From: Polytrichum commune
Lineage: Eukaryota > Streptophyta > Polytrichopsida > Polytrichales > Polytrichaceae
DNA: 64,000 bases
Assembly: GCA_950295325.1 (NCBI GenBank)
Contig: OX485808.1
Coordinates: 13,518,501-13,582,500, forward strand
Direction: 5' to 3'
Positions 12,091 through 25,742 of the stretch are shown piece after piece. The notes beneath the pieces were generated by a model, which was given only the letters and a program-made list of their open reading frames with translations, made no database searches and was not told the DNA's origin. The position numbers and the translations under genes were made by a program. Positions within the stretch are counted from its first letter, which is position 1. Each line of letters opens with the position of its first letter.

Positions 12091-12890
12091 TATGTCCGGG
12101 GAGAACCGGCGGTTAGTTGCAGATGAACCGGTTGAGTTTGAGAAATAACCGGTTGAAGTGCAAGACTTCAGGAAATTTACCGGCCAATTTTGGAGGAATC
12201 TATACAAGAATATACCTAAATGAATAAAAGCAAAACCGGAAGATTATGTCAACATGTAAGCGGTTGGATTTAGAATCATTTGGATTTAAATGTTGTCTAG
12301 TAGGATAAGTGATCCTAGAGATGAGGATTACATCAAGTGGGCTTGACTTTGGCCACATGCACTTGACTTCAATCAAACTTTCTTCCCACAAAGATGGAGA
12401 AAGTCATAGAGACCTCAAGTGTGCAGTGATCGGGGAGATTTTTGGGCATACTAATCGGTTGAGATCCTAGTGTGTGTTTGCAAGTCCAACCGGTTACATG
12501 TTGACGTCCTCCAGTTTTTCCTTTATTAATTTGAGGTATATTCTTCCATAGATTCCTCTAAAATGATCAATAATTCTCCTAAAGTCTTGAACTTCAACCG
12601 GTTGTTATTTCTCAAACTCAACCGGTTCGTCTGTAACTAATTGCCGCTTCTCCCTGATCATTGCAAGTGTGCTCTAGCGCTTTAGGCACTAACATACGTG
12701 ATGCAGTGATCGGGGAGATGTTTGGGCATAATCGGTTGAGATCCTAATGTTTGCAAGTCCAACCCGGTTACATGTTGACATCCTCCGGTTTTCCTTCATT
12801 AAATTAGGGTATATTCTATAAATTCCTCTAAAATGATCGGTAATTTTCCTGCAATCTTGAACTTCAACCGGTTATTTCTCAAAGCATATG
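12091..12890. mobile_element. AACCGGTT foldback element and adjoining partial copy
   Basis: Left arm from about 12,091 (GAGAACCGGCGGTTAGTTGC, GATGAACCGGTTGAGTTTGA) is mirrored by the right arm ending at about 12,660 (CTCAAACTCAACCGGTTCGT, then TAATTGCCGCTTCTCC). A second right-arm fragment follows at 12,703-12,885, beginning GTGATCGGGGAGAT. A third fragment lies at 62,095-62,250. ACCGGTT is itself palindromic and recurs along the arms. Confidence 0.7.
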
Positions 12891-15245
12891 TTAAATTGTG
12901 GAGGCATTGCATGATGATCTTAGTGCAGACATGGCTTGTTCAACGTGTAGCGGACCATGATATTAATAAGTGAGTGGAGGTTCCAACTTGGCCACAAATT
13001 TATCAGTTTTACACTTCAATGAACTATATATAAGGCATTGGAAGCAAACTTGACATATAAATCATGGTCCCACTTTGATTCTCGCAATTATGAAGTGTTA
13101 GGCATAATCGTAGTACTTTATATCATGCAAAAAGTGGGGCATGACCAAGATGGGTAGCACAATGAATGCCCCTTTGTAAAATATGTTATGTTTCCACCAA
13201 AACCTTGATTTTTGGTGGACCCATAGTAGGTGATGAATCAATGTAGGTGCACTTACATTTCGGAAAAGTGGCAAATTACTGTTTGTGGAAATAATTTTTT
13301 GAAGGTATGAATGGAATTTTTACATGTGACTTGGAATTTAAAATTTCCATTGCTACCCAATTGAAGTAGTCTATTTGTATTAGATGAACCCATATGTATT
13401 GCAACTTTCCAAAATTCTAGGTTTCTAGGTAAGCCCACCTTGAGAGCAAGTGAAGTCAAGAAATCATAATCACTTTTGCTTCATAACATTAATACTAAGC
13501 ACGATGAACATGTTCTCATTTCTATTTTGGGATATTGTCTACATGAATCACTATAGATGAACATTGTCAAGAGGACAATAGCCTTCAATTCACTCCCCCT
13601 TCCAAGGAGAATAATGGCTTAGATTCCCCATTGCATCACTTCTATGAGACTCAAGCTGAGCACTGTAGATGTCAAGAATAATGAGAATAGGTTTTCAACA
13701 CAAACCACAGGATATTTGGGGTTGCACATTGCAAGCTCATCCTAATATTGAGTATTGCTATGTTTGTGGTCACATGAATCTATTGAATTATATTAAAATT
13801 CTCACAATTTGTGCATGACGTATGTCCATGGTGGGCCACACCTAGTGTCAAATGTTGTCCATCTATGCAATATCTGACATATGTTTTGGGAGTATTATTT
13901 CTTTGGCCTATATTTTGAGGACCCTTCAATTATGTACTACTAGGATTCAAGTCTTTGGATGGGGTGGTATCTTAATTATAATTATTTGGAGCACTCATAT
14001 CCACAACCGTATATTTATCTTAAGATTTTTTTTTTAAATGAAAGTAGGACTAGAAGTAATAAAGACATTTTTCAAGATTCCAATACAAATTCACTCCTAC
14101 AAATTCACCCAACAACTCCACCCTATCCTGCCACCACCACAACACCTTGGGACTTACCAAAAGATATTTTCAGGGTCCTTGCCTCAAAAACATCAATACC
14201 CACCACCCAGGATGTGCGTTGCATGACTTTTGAGTTCTTCGACTCCTCTCTTGCATGTCTTCTTGCTGCAATGTTTCACCCCAAAAAAAACAAGGGCCAA
14301 ATTAAATAAATGCTTGTAATGGGGCTCATACACCCCTCTAAGCTACCCCCCCTCCCAAAAAAAAATTAGGGTTAATGGAATGTCTTTCGTACTTCCCTAA
14401 AGGTTGAACAGATAAAATATGAAGTTTCAATAATATAAGTAATATTCTAAGAAAATCCTAATAACTCGTAGGGTAGGTTTTTTGACATAAGTATTAGGTG
14501 TAGAGACTACCCTTTGTTAATTTTAATTTTAATTTAATTTTTACTTTAAAAAATCCCACCATATGTTATATTCCATCCCCTTTTGAAAAAATTTGGAAAT
14601 GCACCCCCCTACATGTCTTCAATTCAAAATATGCATAACACTTAAAGGCTTGCAGGGGAGAGGCATGTTTTTAGGTTAATATGTAATAAAATAACATTTT
14701 CGATAATTTATTTGTGCACGTATAGCAAAAGAAAATTTGTGAGGCAACATCAAAGGATCACATCAGAATAGTTCAATAAAAACCAATGCAAAATGACTAC
14801 TTTTAGAACTAGAAATTCCTCATAATCACAAAACCCATTGTTTTGGTGAGCAACCCATTGCTCAATCGTATCATTGGTTAGACTTGGAGATGTTCTAGTC
14901 CAGTGAATCAAACTGTCAAAAAAATACCTCTAGAGAGATTACCACCTCATGACGTTTATAGGATTATATATAACTTATCGATAAAATTTATGATTAAATT
15001 TTTTTGGGGGTTGCATGAAAAATATTTGAACAAATTTTTTTAATTTGATGCCTTACAGAAAATCAAATTAAAAAAATAGTAATAAAAAGAGAAAACCAAC
15101 ATTGATTCTCAAACCACATGGATTAATAATTGTAGTGTAGTACTAAAATTGCAAGTTAATGCTACTGAAGAGGGAATTTCTTTTTGGATCCTCACAATCC
15201 TCTACAAGTTAAGGCACATATAAAGAACTGGACCTTTGTGGTGTC
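12891..15245. other. Gene-poor AT-rich stretch
   Basis: Only short AT-driven open frames, the longest 116 codons at 13,959-14,309, with no recognisable domain. No gene, RNA or element boundary that I can support. Confidence 0.5.
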
Positions 15246-15248
15246 TAA

Positions 15249-15601
15249 GGGCCGGTTCACACTATGCCCAAGTTGAGAGGAGAAGCGTCACTTTTCTGGA
15301 CCAAACTATGTCGAGAGGAGAAGCTATATTCAGATTTTGAATATTTTAATGAAAAAAAAGTTTGGCCTCTCGACAGAAGTTTGGGTCGAGCATTTTGCTC
15401 GACCCAAACTTTGCTCGAGAGGCCGAACTCTTGGCGCCATAACTTCCTAAAAGTGCTGCCACCTAGGCTCTTTTGGAGGCAACGTCCTTTGGACTTCGGC
15501 CTCTAGTGTGAAGGCCGAGAGGACGGACTTTGGACATTTCTGCATTTTCATTGGTCCAAACGCTTCTCCTCTCGAAGTTTGGCCATAGTGTGAACCGGCC
15601 C
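15249..15601. mobile_element. Tourist/PIF-Harbinger-type MITE with TAA target duplication
   Basis: Terminal inverted repeats GGGCCGGTTCACACTATGCC and TTTGGCCATAGTGTGAACC followed by GGCCC, flanked on both sides by TAA (15,246-15,248 and 15,602-15,604). GGGCC termini with a 3-bp TWA duplication are the hallmark of PIF/Harbinger MITEs. Length 353 bp. A decayed relative lies at 49,818-50,290 inside the large hAT element. Confidence 0.85.
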
Positions 15602-16466
15602 TAACATAGCTCTCTAGTAGCTTGGGCAGAAAATAATCAATTTTATAGGTGCCTAAATTTATGGGAAATTCATTTTGAAAAGAAATAACACCCAAAGAGT
15701 TTCTAAAATCACAATAATGCAAGTGACATTCATTGGAATCCAACAATGTAGCATCAAATAACTTTAATAGTGTCTTCACACGGCATCAATCTCACTCATG
15801 GTCTAAAAACAATACAAGCATGAATTTGCTCCACAAGTCATGCTGACACACTGTCATAAAAACGGGAATGAGACAAGCAAAGAGGAATGAATGTCTAACT
15901 TATTTTAAATTACTTCTTGAATTTTCCCAATTTTAGAATATTATATTATGGGATGCCTAACTTACTTCACACTTCAATTAAGTATTAGGCAGAAAGGTGC
16001 CAAAGTTGCTAGAGAGCTACGATATGTAAACTCAGGGCTTAACATATTTTTGAGCACATAGTCCAATCCTTTTCTACACACATGATATTTTTTTGGGTGT
16101 CCACTCTTAGATCCACAACTAGCCACATACATCTCAAACTTAGGTATCGAGATTATTGTTGTGTTGGATTTAGGCACCTTAACTTGTAACACTATATTCG
16201 TTATTTGGAGACTTTGGAAAGTCTCAAAATAAATTGGACCCATAGTTTCGGATGCGAATATTGTGAACGTAGGGAACATCGGGAACAATTACATCATAAT
16301 GTTTTAGAAATCCATATGCGATTGAACTATATATTACTAAATATAGTAAGTATGGGGATGAGAATCAAATGACACAATTACACGATTATTTGGTTTTTTT
16401 GGGATTGTGTTGAACAAAAGTAATGAATCCATAAATAGCCATCTAATTTTATATGTATTGACTCTT

Positions 16467-16686
16467 GGATGCGCATCCGAAACATAAAGCTCTTGGCCTA
16501 TTGTGGTTGAATTGAATGGCACATCCCAATTGCAACAATACTTAAAATAAATTGACAATGTTAATTAGAATTTACAAATTAACATAATATGCAATATTAA
16601 ATAGTTTGGATTCCACATCCGTAAATATAAACATATACTAGAAAACATTTGATAGCGCATGGGAAGGGTGATTCCACATCCGTAAA
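16467..16686. repeat. Partial palindrome and half-sites downstream of DUF7869-like gene
   Basis: GGATGCGCATCC (16,467-16,478) is the core of the CpG-rich palindrome with one paired change. ATTCCACATCCGTAAAT occurs twice, near 16,610 and 16,671, as single half-sites. These look like worn copies of the family found intact at 18,450 and from 19,979. Confidence 0.55.
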
Positions 16687-16823
16687 TCAATACAGTCATG
16701 CAATAATATTATACTAGTTGTAATCTATAAAATGTGTCTAATATAATATTCAACCCCAATGTCATATATTAATGACAAACAAATACACATTTCAACTAAC
16801 TTTGGTCCCGACGTACGTCAATA

Positions 16824-19800
16824 TCATTCCCCCTCTTCATCTTCATCTTCAACTTCATTTCCATTTTCAAGATCGTTTTCCGCAGCTGCGATACGTGCCA
16901 AGTTGTCTTTGGCAAAATCTATATGTTTTTGCGGGATGGTCATTGTCTCTGATTTCGAACCTTTGCGTGGTTTCCAAGCACAAAGTATGGTATCTGTGTT
17001 TATCCAAACCGGTTCGTATGATGAGTCCATTGTCCATTTGAAACCTTTTTTGGTGTCCCACCCTAAATATGTCCGGAGCACATTTTGATCTTTGGTGCTT
17101 GGACGGCAATATTCCACCTCAATTTGGCGAAAATTTGGACTAGTTGGAACAAAGTTTGGTGATGACAATGCTTTCACCAACCAAATTGGCTTGGGATGCT
17201 CCTCATCCCCAGCACGTACGAGCAGCAAATAACCTTCGTGGCAATCAACCCCAACACGAAACGACGGCTCCGGTCGATTGCGAGCAGGGCCAACATAATG
17301 ATCGTCCGCAGCGAACTCTTCACGAACGTCCCCATTGTTGAACAACATGGCCTCAGATTCCACGACTGTCACTCGACTTTGTGGCCAAAACCCTTGTGTC
17401 AAACATGAATGTGTATCAACATCGGGTGCTATCAATGCCGTGCGAATGCGATCCCAATACGCAATCAATGGTTCGTGGGTATCCCTAACACGTCTTGTGA
17501 TGTCTTCCTCGCACAATTCTTTCCAATATTCAATGAATCCGGATATACCTTTGATGATTTCTGGCCCATTTCTCATGGGGCTGGGTGTACAAGGCTTCGG
17601 CTCACCATCAGGTAGCACACATTTGCCATCTTCGTTTTTGCGCCAAATGAGTATCCCTTCCTCCGGACCCCAATTCGGGGAAGTGCACAAAACTTTGAAT
17701 TGCATGGCGGGCAGACCATCGTCACGCATATAAAATCGGAATTGTTGAGCCTTGGTGTGGCCCACTAGTCGGTCAGACCCCTTAAGAATGAATGGTTTTA
17801 TAAACCGTTTGAAATCGGGCACTTCTTCAATCAAATGTGGAATGACTGGCACATTGTCCAAATCCATATATGATTTCATGAGAAGAGGAATTGTCGGAAA
17901 ATCCTCCTCGTGCAACTTCATACTCCAACGTCCAAATGAAGCGTCGATGTCATCGTGCGTGTGGCCAACCATCAAAAAAGACACAAACACTTCTTTGAAA
18001 ATGCCCTTGGCTACCAGCAATGACCAGAAACAAAACACGTATCGACATTTGTTATCTTTGGCACAATTGTCAAGTTGCACGCGTAGAGTTCGAGGCAAAG
18101 GTTTAGCAAGAACGGGTTGTTCAGGCGGTTCTTGAAGTGAAGATAGACAAACTTCCTTCCCCTCTAGCACAGCCTCATAAATCGGAGTTGTTCCACATCC
18201 AACAAAAAGAGCACGCGAGGATGATGTTGGCGGACTCTCAAGATCTCGTAGAAGTTTTGCAAAAGACCCTACGGTATGATTGGCGTCGCCTGGATAGAAA
18301 TCCAAGCCATAATGTGCATACTTGACGTCCACATGGCCATGTGCAATCATACCTGAATTAAGACATACAAATGAGAAGTACATTCCAATATCATATATAT
18401 GAAGGAAATATGATATTGCCGCAAGTAAGGAACAACCATGCACAGACGAGTTACGGATGCGCATCCGTAACTCTTAAAAATGAGTATGTGGGCACGCCAA
18501 AAAAATGAAAACCAACGAACCTGTGACAGATATTGGCAGCTTGAAATATCCATGTGTGGCCTTTATTTTCCGCGCATAACAAGGGCAAGCGGTCTTCACA
18601 TGGTCCATTTTGTCATGAATGATTGTCAACACCTCGTTCGGCCTCATTATCGATAAGGCGCGATTCTTGTAGTAGTCTTGACGGTGTGCCTCCTGGTTGT
18701 TGACATGCTCAATGTATCTCTGTTGATGTCTGGTGTGCGACTCGGTCCCTATTGGATGTGCGTCTCGAAGGCCTTTATATTTTTCACAAGTAGAACACCT
18801 AGCAAACTTATCCCCGGGTCTCTTCGTAATGTATTCAGCGAACTGTTGATTCTTGATCACACTCAATTTTGACAACGAAATCGGCCCACATCCAACATTT
18901 TCACCAACTTCATTAACATCCACGAGTATGTTCTTCCATTTTGTCCCTGTGGGTAAAACCATCTGAACAACCTTTTCCCCTGACGGCAAAGTGCGTGTCT
19001 TGTGTGGCATCGCATCCGCTAATGGCATAATGATGGTTGACAGAGTTGCAGCCGCTTGGAGTGTTGCCTCCCTGGGCTTCTTTGTACCTGAGTTGCCATG
19101 GAACCGAGAACGCCTTCCTTGCAGCGAGTAGTTCCGGAACCTATAAAAATCTGCCTTTGAAACGGCATGAATAATGTACCATGCCCGGCAACAAACTTCT
19201 ATATTTTCCAAGGTCACAACCTTACAACCTCCGGCATCCAAGTGCATGTTGCGATGTACTTCAAGTTTCTTGGCAGACCGCATACGAAAGTCGGCAAGCC
19301 ACATCTCTTGCCTCAAAGATTTGATTTTGTCACGGGGAAATAGTTGGCAGCACTTCTTCGCACAACAATCCTTTGTGGCTACGGACCTAATAGATGTGTC
19401 TCCCAATGTATGATCTCGACGACGCTGCGTGGGTTCACGAGGCACACGAACGGAATCATATTTACGACGACCTTGTCTGGGACGCATTGTGGCGAACAAA
19501 GACTGTTGCAGTTGCTCAAATCGGCGGGATTGATCCCACAAGCTCACACCATTGTGATGAACACTTCGCAAAGGCCATCGACGGAGAGAGAACCTCCAAC
19601 CAGGAGGCACTTCCGATGGAAGTAAGGAGTTCAATATGCACACCCCAACATCGTCCTCCCCGAGGGGTTTTGCATCAATACAATCCGTTGGATTCGAGTT
19701 CCTACAAACACCGTTGGCCACGGGAACGGCACATGCATTGAGTAGTACAACATCAAGATCAACCCACTGCTCCCGCGAATAACCCTCACATGGTGGTATG

Positions 19801-19925
19801 ATTTCATCATCTGCATCGGCCACACCATTTGTAGCTTCATGTTCCACGACATCTTCAAACTCGCTAGCATAGCTTGACGGTTCCGAGGAGAAATCGGACG
19901 CACTATCACCGACGTCGGAATCCAT
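16824..19925 (-). CDS. DUF7869-like large protein, two exons
   Basis: The gene runs on the minus strand: exon 1 is 19,925-18,521, the intron is 18,520-18,353 (GT-AG), and exon 2 is 18,352-16,824. The join completes a codon and gives 977 aa. The start is the ATG at 19,925. The first ~60 residues are acidic and Ser-rich; the middle is basic (RRSRFHGNSG) with a CSTCEKYKG pair of cysteines near residue 375. The second half has HDKMDHVKTACPCYARK, WSLLVAKGIFKEVFVSFLMV and GHTHDDIDASFGRW near residue 600. That last motif is typical of DUF7869-like proteins, a poorly characterised multi-copy eukaryotic family that may descend from a transposon. The C-terminus is acidic. Function unknown. The frame is intact. 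The single intron carries one of the CpG-rich palindromes and ten more lie in or just beyond the flanks, as in the large gene at 24.6-58.9 kb. I recognise the motif, not the full domain, so the family name is tentative. Confidence 0.75.
18450..18471. repeat. CpG palindrome inside an intron
   Basis: TTACGGATGCGCATCCGTAA plus a matching G/C at the ends is perfectly self-complementary over 22 bp. It lies in the 168-bp intron of the DUF7869-like gene. Compared with the common form, both arms carry the paired change C to T and G to A. Confidence 0.9.
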
Positions 19926-19978
19926 GGCCACTACAAGAGAGCCAAATGAAGAATGAGATAAAATATAAGCAGTGTATG

Positions 19979-20716
19979 TTTACGGACGCCCGTCCGCAAA
20001 TCATTATCTGATAAGAGATGTCAGGGTTAGGCGCAAACGTCTTGGCAAATTAGACAATGTATGTTTACGGACGCCCATCCGTAAATATCCCTATGTCAAA
20101 TGACAATTGTGTCCAAAACAAATAGGGTTGCAAGGAACCAAGAAGTCCCAGCCCCATTTACATTTACACTAAATTTTACCTCCTGGCCTTACCAGTAATG
20201 TATTTGAATGTGTACCAACGGTTTGTCTGTTTACGGACGCGCGTCCGTAAACATACCTTTACCTCATTACTAAACAGATGCAAGAGGTTTGTATGTTTAT
20301 GGACGCGCGTCCGTAAACCTACCTATACCTCATTACTAGAACAGATGCAAGAGGTTTGTATGTTTACGGACGCGCGTCCGAAAACCTACCTTTACCTCAT
20401 TACTAGAACAGATGCAAAAGGTTCAAGATTTACAGACGCACGTCCGTAAATATTCATCAGAACAAATATGCATACTATCAAAACAGATAATAATTCACAG
20501 CCCAAATTGTAGATGACATACCACCATGTGACACCAAAAGGATGCATGTTTACGGACGCGCGTCCGTAAACCTACTTGTAAATGCTCAATGAGCCAATGA
20601 AAATAGATTGAGATACTCAATGATGCAACGAGCCACTGAGAGATTCAATAAGATATGAGATATTCAATAAGCAAATAAGTCAAGAGATGTAATGTTTACG
20701 GACGCGCGTCCGTAAA
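19979..20716. repeat. Cluster of eight CpG palindromes upstream of DUF7869-like gene
   Basis: Copies of the 22-bp palindrome (core TTACGGACGCGCGTCCGTAA) begin at 19,979, 20,064, 20,230, 20,296, 20,363, 20,429, 20,549 and 20,695; some carry one or two changes. Four of them (20,230-20,450) sit in a tandem repeat of about 66 bp containing ACCTCATTACTA and CAGATGCAA. All lie 54-790 bp upstream of the start codon, so they are promoter or 5' UTR proximal. Confidence 0.9.
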
Positions 20717-23700
20717 GTTCCGTAATTTGCGGCGTCATAATAGGACCCTTGCAGCGTGAACAATACCTGTCAGAAATAGAATCCATCGCATTCAGAGATC
20801 CAGATAGTGCAAATCGAATATGGGTTTTAGGGTATAGTAGGTTCATTGCAATAGGATCTATACCTGCGCGAAACAAGTATCCACCACACTACAAGGGTCT
20901 CAAGAGCGCAACCCACATCTGAGATGCAAAAAAAGTCCCTTGGTGGGGGGATTTCCCTTAAGTACTCATCATCTTCCCTTGGATCCTTTCTTCAGCATAG
21001 GATACTAGCCGCCAACTCTTTCCTAAAAACAAAAACCTAATATTCCAACATGGAGAATGCCAGCCTTGGAATGGAATGTGTATTCATGGCGGCCAACATG
21101 CATTTGACCATGACTCCACATAATGACAAAGCAAAAGGCATCTATATATTTATGGTGTACAACAAAGCAAGTTGGTTAATATTATATGAGCAATAAACAT
21201 TGTTGAGGGGGGGTTTATATTATTGGAGTACCCAATATTAAGAGTTCATTGTAGAATTTGTGGACAAAAAATTATAGAATCGTATAAAAAATCAACCACC
21301 ACAACAACATTTGTAGTCCATGGACTATAAAAATATATGTGCTTCGGAAATAATCTAGCAACTATTTAATTGTTTTGCATACAATCTTATGATATTAGAA
21401 TATCATGTTCTCTCCTCTCATCTTGCATTTAATATTGTAATACAATCGGCCACCACCTTACCATCCAACCCTTTTAATTTCCCCACCTACACATAATATT
21501 ATTAATACATACAGAAACTTTGATTTCCGTGAGGCCATGAAAGTAGAACATCTATGGACCTAGGTAGGGTTTAGGGTTTGGTGGGTTTAGGGTTTAGGGT
21601 TTGGTTGCAAGCATTCTTAGTTATTGAACAACACCAATTATTTTGCAAGATGGTGTAAGTGGTGAAAAAGTATATGACATTGAACAAATATTCATGAAAC
21701 TGTCAATGACAATTCTAATTGTCATGTACAAAATCTTCATTTGGTATCCTTTAATGAGAGCCATAAAACTTGGGTTGTATAACCCTAACTTTCATTTTTT
21801 TAAATCTTACTTTTTTTGGGTGAAATGTACCCCTTACATGCAAGTAAAAGATTTAGCCGGGACTTGTTATCCTTTGATGTGACCCCAAGTTTAAAATGAA
21901 ATGAAGGGATACAAATATGAAAACAATTAAGGCTTCGAAACATTGAAGATCATTATAATATTTATGTTCCAAACTGGCTTTAGCCATTTGCTCTTAATAT
22001 ATACTTTTGATGAAAGGTTTTGAAGATCATATATATTAATTGGTATTCTTTAATGGAGTACTTAACACATCAATCCATGTCACCATGGAAACAAAACTCT
22101 AGAATAAAAAACAGTTTGCTACTACTTGATGTAGGTGATATACAAGCTCGTGGAAGGATTCAATGAATCCCGATGGTTGTTTAATGTACAAGAGGGATGT
22201 AAATTCAATACATACCCTTGCGTGCACTTTTAATACAAGCTTACTAGACCTATGTTCAAAGGGATTGAATTAATTCGTAATGTTGTGCAAGATAATATCA
22301 TAGGCATATGACTTCAACCCTATTAGATGGTATGAAATAAGAGCTTATAACTCCAAACAAATACAAACATTTTCAAGAACTCTTGACACAAGATTCCAAA
22401 GAGTGTAGTTGGATTGACATCCCCCACTACCTCATTTTATCATTAAAACTCTCAAATGAGAGGCAAGCAATTTGGCCTCATGATTACAAGAAGTAGGGTA
22501 GTTGAATGCTCACCCTAGGTTCTAGACTTGCATTCATGCTAAACCCCTTAAACCCTAAACCCTCAATCCATAGTATTATATCGTTCTTCTCAAAATATGG
22601 TGAAATTTCTTCCAAGCCTCGCACTTCGAGGTTATGTTATTGATACCGGCTTAGGATGACCTCAAGTGACGGACGAGAGTTATGTCCTCCAAGAATTAAA
22701 GAGATTAACATGCAAATTCATCCAAACCGAACATGAATGTCATTATTGTTCACCCTCTTTAGTATGACAAGTGTGAGAAACACAAAAAGGTCATGTTATC
22801 TAGGTGTCGTCTTCTCATTCATATGACAAGTGGCGTAAAGTTGTCATATTATTGAGGGAATACGAAATTATCATAATAAAAATGAGCGCAAAGATATATA
22901 TACAACAAGTTTAATAGGCAATATAGATGATATGAAATAAGAGCTAATAACTCCAAACAAATATAAATATTTTCAAAAATTCTTGATAGAGGAGTCCAAA
23001 GAGTGGCATATGACGATGTTTGTATTTACAAAATGCTTAATCTTTTAATTTATTTTATTGATGAAATTTAATTGTGGACAATGATATACTATCATACAAT
23101 AAATAGTTGTAGCATATCATAATTCGTAATAATAAGCGATAGTTAGTGTACTAGTCATTTAAAGTCCACTTACCTTCATATTGCAACAACTCCACAAAAA
23201 AATGTTACACTTGAGTTACTCAACCTCATATTGTCCTATAGTTTCAATACCGAAAACTTCCCTAGGCTTATCATTGTGAACTTAATAAACATTAGGATTT
23301 GTATTGTAGAATGGGTTTGGTTAGGGTATTAATAAATGAAAGGTGACTAATATGACTCCAGGTCATGCATCTTCACCTTATGTTAGTTGGGCTTTGTCAT
23401 AAATATGATGCTACATTGAAGGACTAATATCAAACAATCTATCATGTGGAGTTATGAAGTAATATGGTGTGAGTTGGGTTAGCACCATAGTCGGTTGGCA
23501 GAACAACAATTCCCAAATAAACCTACGAATGAAAATGTGAAATATATAAATATTTATGTCGACATGGAAAAAATGAAATAAGGGTGATATTTAGGTTTCA
23601 GACCAAGAGCCTGCCACTATTTAATGAAAATAAGGGTTTCAAGAGATTATTTTAAACAAAGACTATATTCGAGTACAAGGTGTAGAACCCAATTGTCACT

Positions 23701-24560
23701 GGTGCTATGTTTTTACAATTTGTATCTTACATGCTATGTTACTACCATGTCCCTTCTCCTTTTGTCATTGTTAAATTTTAATCATATAATTAATGGTACA
23801 CATTATATGTCACTTCCACTTATTACCATTAATAGTTGAAATTTAGTGTTTGAGTTCACAGTTAAAAGTACCTTACTTTCATAGGGTTAGTGATATTTAG
23901 TGTAATTGGATGTTGCGACTGGATGATGGTGACATGTCAACTAATACTTATATGCATATGATATTGAGCAAAAAGTGTGTATAATGGTTGTTGAGTTGGT
24001 GGATGCCGTTTTGGGAATCAATAATGCAGAAGGCTTTGATTTTAATGTTAATTTGCATTTGGTTCATTTGGATGATGTTTTTTCATGTACAATATTAAAG
24101 CGTCAACGTTATGCATCATTGTTGTCTAATTTTTTATTAGACAACTTGTTTCACTTAGGTAGGCAACACTAGACTCAGATCACTGAACTCTTATTTCAAT
24201 AATTATTGAGAACGCTTGTATTTGTTTGAAGTTATACGTTATTATTTCATACAATATAATTCACGTATAACATCGCGCCACCATACAAACATAGTATATA
24301 AAATCATTCCCAAGCCTAAACTGAGAAGTGTTCCACCTCCCTATAATAATTGCTTACATCCGTTGTGTGTGTTTTGAAGCTCATATTTCTTTTGTTTTTT
24401 TATTCGCTCAATAGTACGACAATTTTACAGCGTTTGTCATATTAACGAGAAGACAACATGTCGATAATACGACATTTTTTGTGATTTCCAAACGTGTCTT
24501 ACTAAAGAGGGAGAGGTGTGCCACATACCTCTCCAATATGAACCTATAGGGTTCTGCCAC
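20717..24560. other. Gene desert with telomere-like repeat and MITE fragment
   Basis: No gene seen. At about 21,562-21,605 there are four imperfect TTTAGGG units, and at 22,540-22,562 a shorter CCCTAAA run. These are short interstitial telomere-type repeats. A fragment of MITE family A (ATTTAGTGTTTGAG and CATAGGGTTAGTGATATTTA) lies at about 23,730-23,910. Confidence 0.55.
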
Positions 24561-24569
24561 ATGGCGATG

Positions 24570-25640
24570 GGGTGCGGGGTGGATGGGACGTTGGGAGTCG
24601 GGGCGTTTGGGGGGCTCCTCTTGAGTACTTAAGGGTTTTAGGGTTTCATTCGCCCATTTTCACCCTCTCATTTCTCCGCCTCCCCTCTCTCGCTCTCCTT
24701 CCTCACATTCTTCTCACGCTCCTCTCTTGCTTCTCTAGGGTTTGTTGTTGTCACCCTAAACCCTCTCCTCCCCGCGTTCCTCTTGTTGTTGGCGATTCTC
24801 TCCGCGCTCCTCTCTTTTTGCTGTTGGCGTTCCTCTTGCTCTCCTCTTGCTCTCCTCTTGCTGTTGGCGCTCCTCTTGCTCTCCGCGCTCCTCTCCTCTC
24901 CGCGCTCCTCTTGCTGGTGGCGTTGCTCCTCTTGCTGTTGGCGCTCCTGGTCACCTCACAAGGTTGTTTGTTGTTTGTGTTTGTGTTTGTTCTTGTGCTT
25001 GCTGGTTTGCTTTGCTTTGCTTGTGCTTTACTTTGCTTTGCTTTGCTTTGCTGATTTGCTTTGCTTTGCTTTGCTTTTCTTTGCTTTGCATTGCTTGTGC
25101 TTGCTGGTTGTGCTTGGTTGTGCTTTGTTGTGCTGGCTTGGTTGCTTGTTTGATTGCTTGCCTCTTGCATAATGACATAGGTTGCTTGTTTGATTGTGTT
25201 TTAGTTAATTTCTTGCTTTTACTTGCTTGTTTAATTGTTTGATTGCCTGCTGCTTGTGTCATTGTTTGTACTTGCTTGTGCTTACTTGTGATTGTTTTTT
25301 AATCTTTTGTTTATGTGCTTGCTTGTGATTGCTTTTTCTCTCTTTTGCTTGTGTGCTTGCTTGCTTACAGTTGTTTGATTTGCTTGTGCTTGCTGCTTTG
25401 CTTTGCTTTGCTTGCTGGCGTGGTTGCTTGTTTACTTGCTGGCCTCTTGCATAAGTACATAGATTGCTTGTTTGATTGTGTTTTAGTTTATTTCTTGCTT
25501 TTTTACTTGCTGGTTTGATTGTTTGATTGCTGGATTGTTTGATTGCTTCGTTTTTTTTGTTCTTTGCTGGTTTGCTTGTATTTTGCATCATATGCATCAT
25601 GAAAGATTTCTAGAACACTGCAATTGCATTATGTAGATCA
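24570..25640 (+). promoter_or_regulatory. Putative promoter, pyrimidine-rich leader and TTGCT-rich leader intron
   Basis: A GC-rich block at 24,560-24,620 is followed by TTTTAGGGTTTC and a long pyrimidine-rich run (24,660-24,950) with TCTAGGGTTTG, resembling a plant 5' UTR with telo-box motifs. After ACCTCACAAG|GTTGTTTG the sequence becomes a low-complexity TTTGC/TTGCTTG run to about 25,600. I infer a leader exon and a long leader intron for the gene whose first supported coding exon starts at 26,523. Long open frames here are products of the repeats. Confidence 0.35.
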
Positions 25641-25742
25641 ATGCAATTGCATTCTGCAGATCCTTGGGAAATACAAAACCACCCTCCTGAAATTCCGGAA
25701 CCCTCTCAACAAGGACCAGATTAACCAATGTAGGGCTTGAAG

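Noticed and set aside
24572-25600. Leu/Cys-rich and Gln/Lys-rich open frames of 100-160 codons
   Set aside because: Produced by CTCCTCTTGCT and TTTGC low-complexity runs in all frames; better explained as leader and intron.
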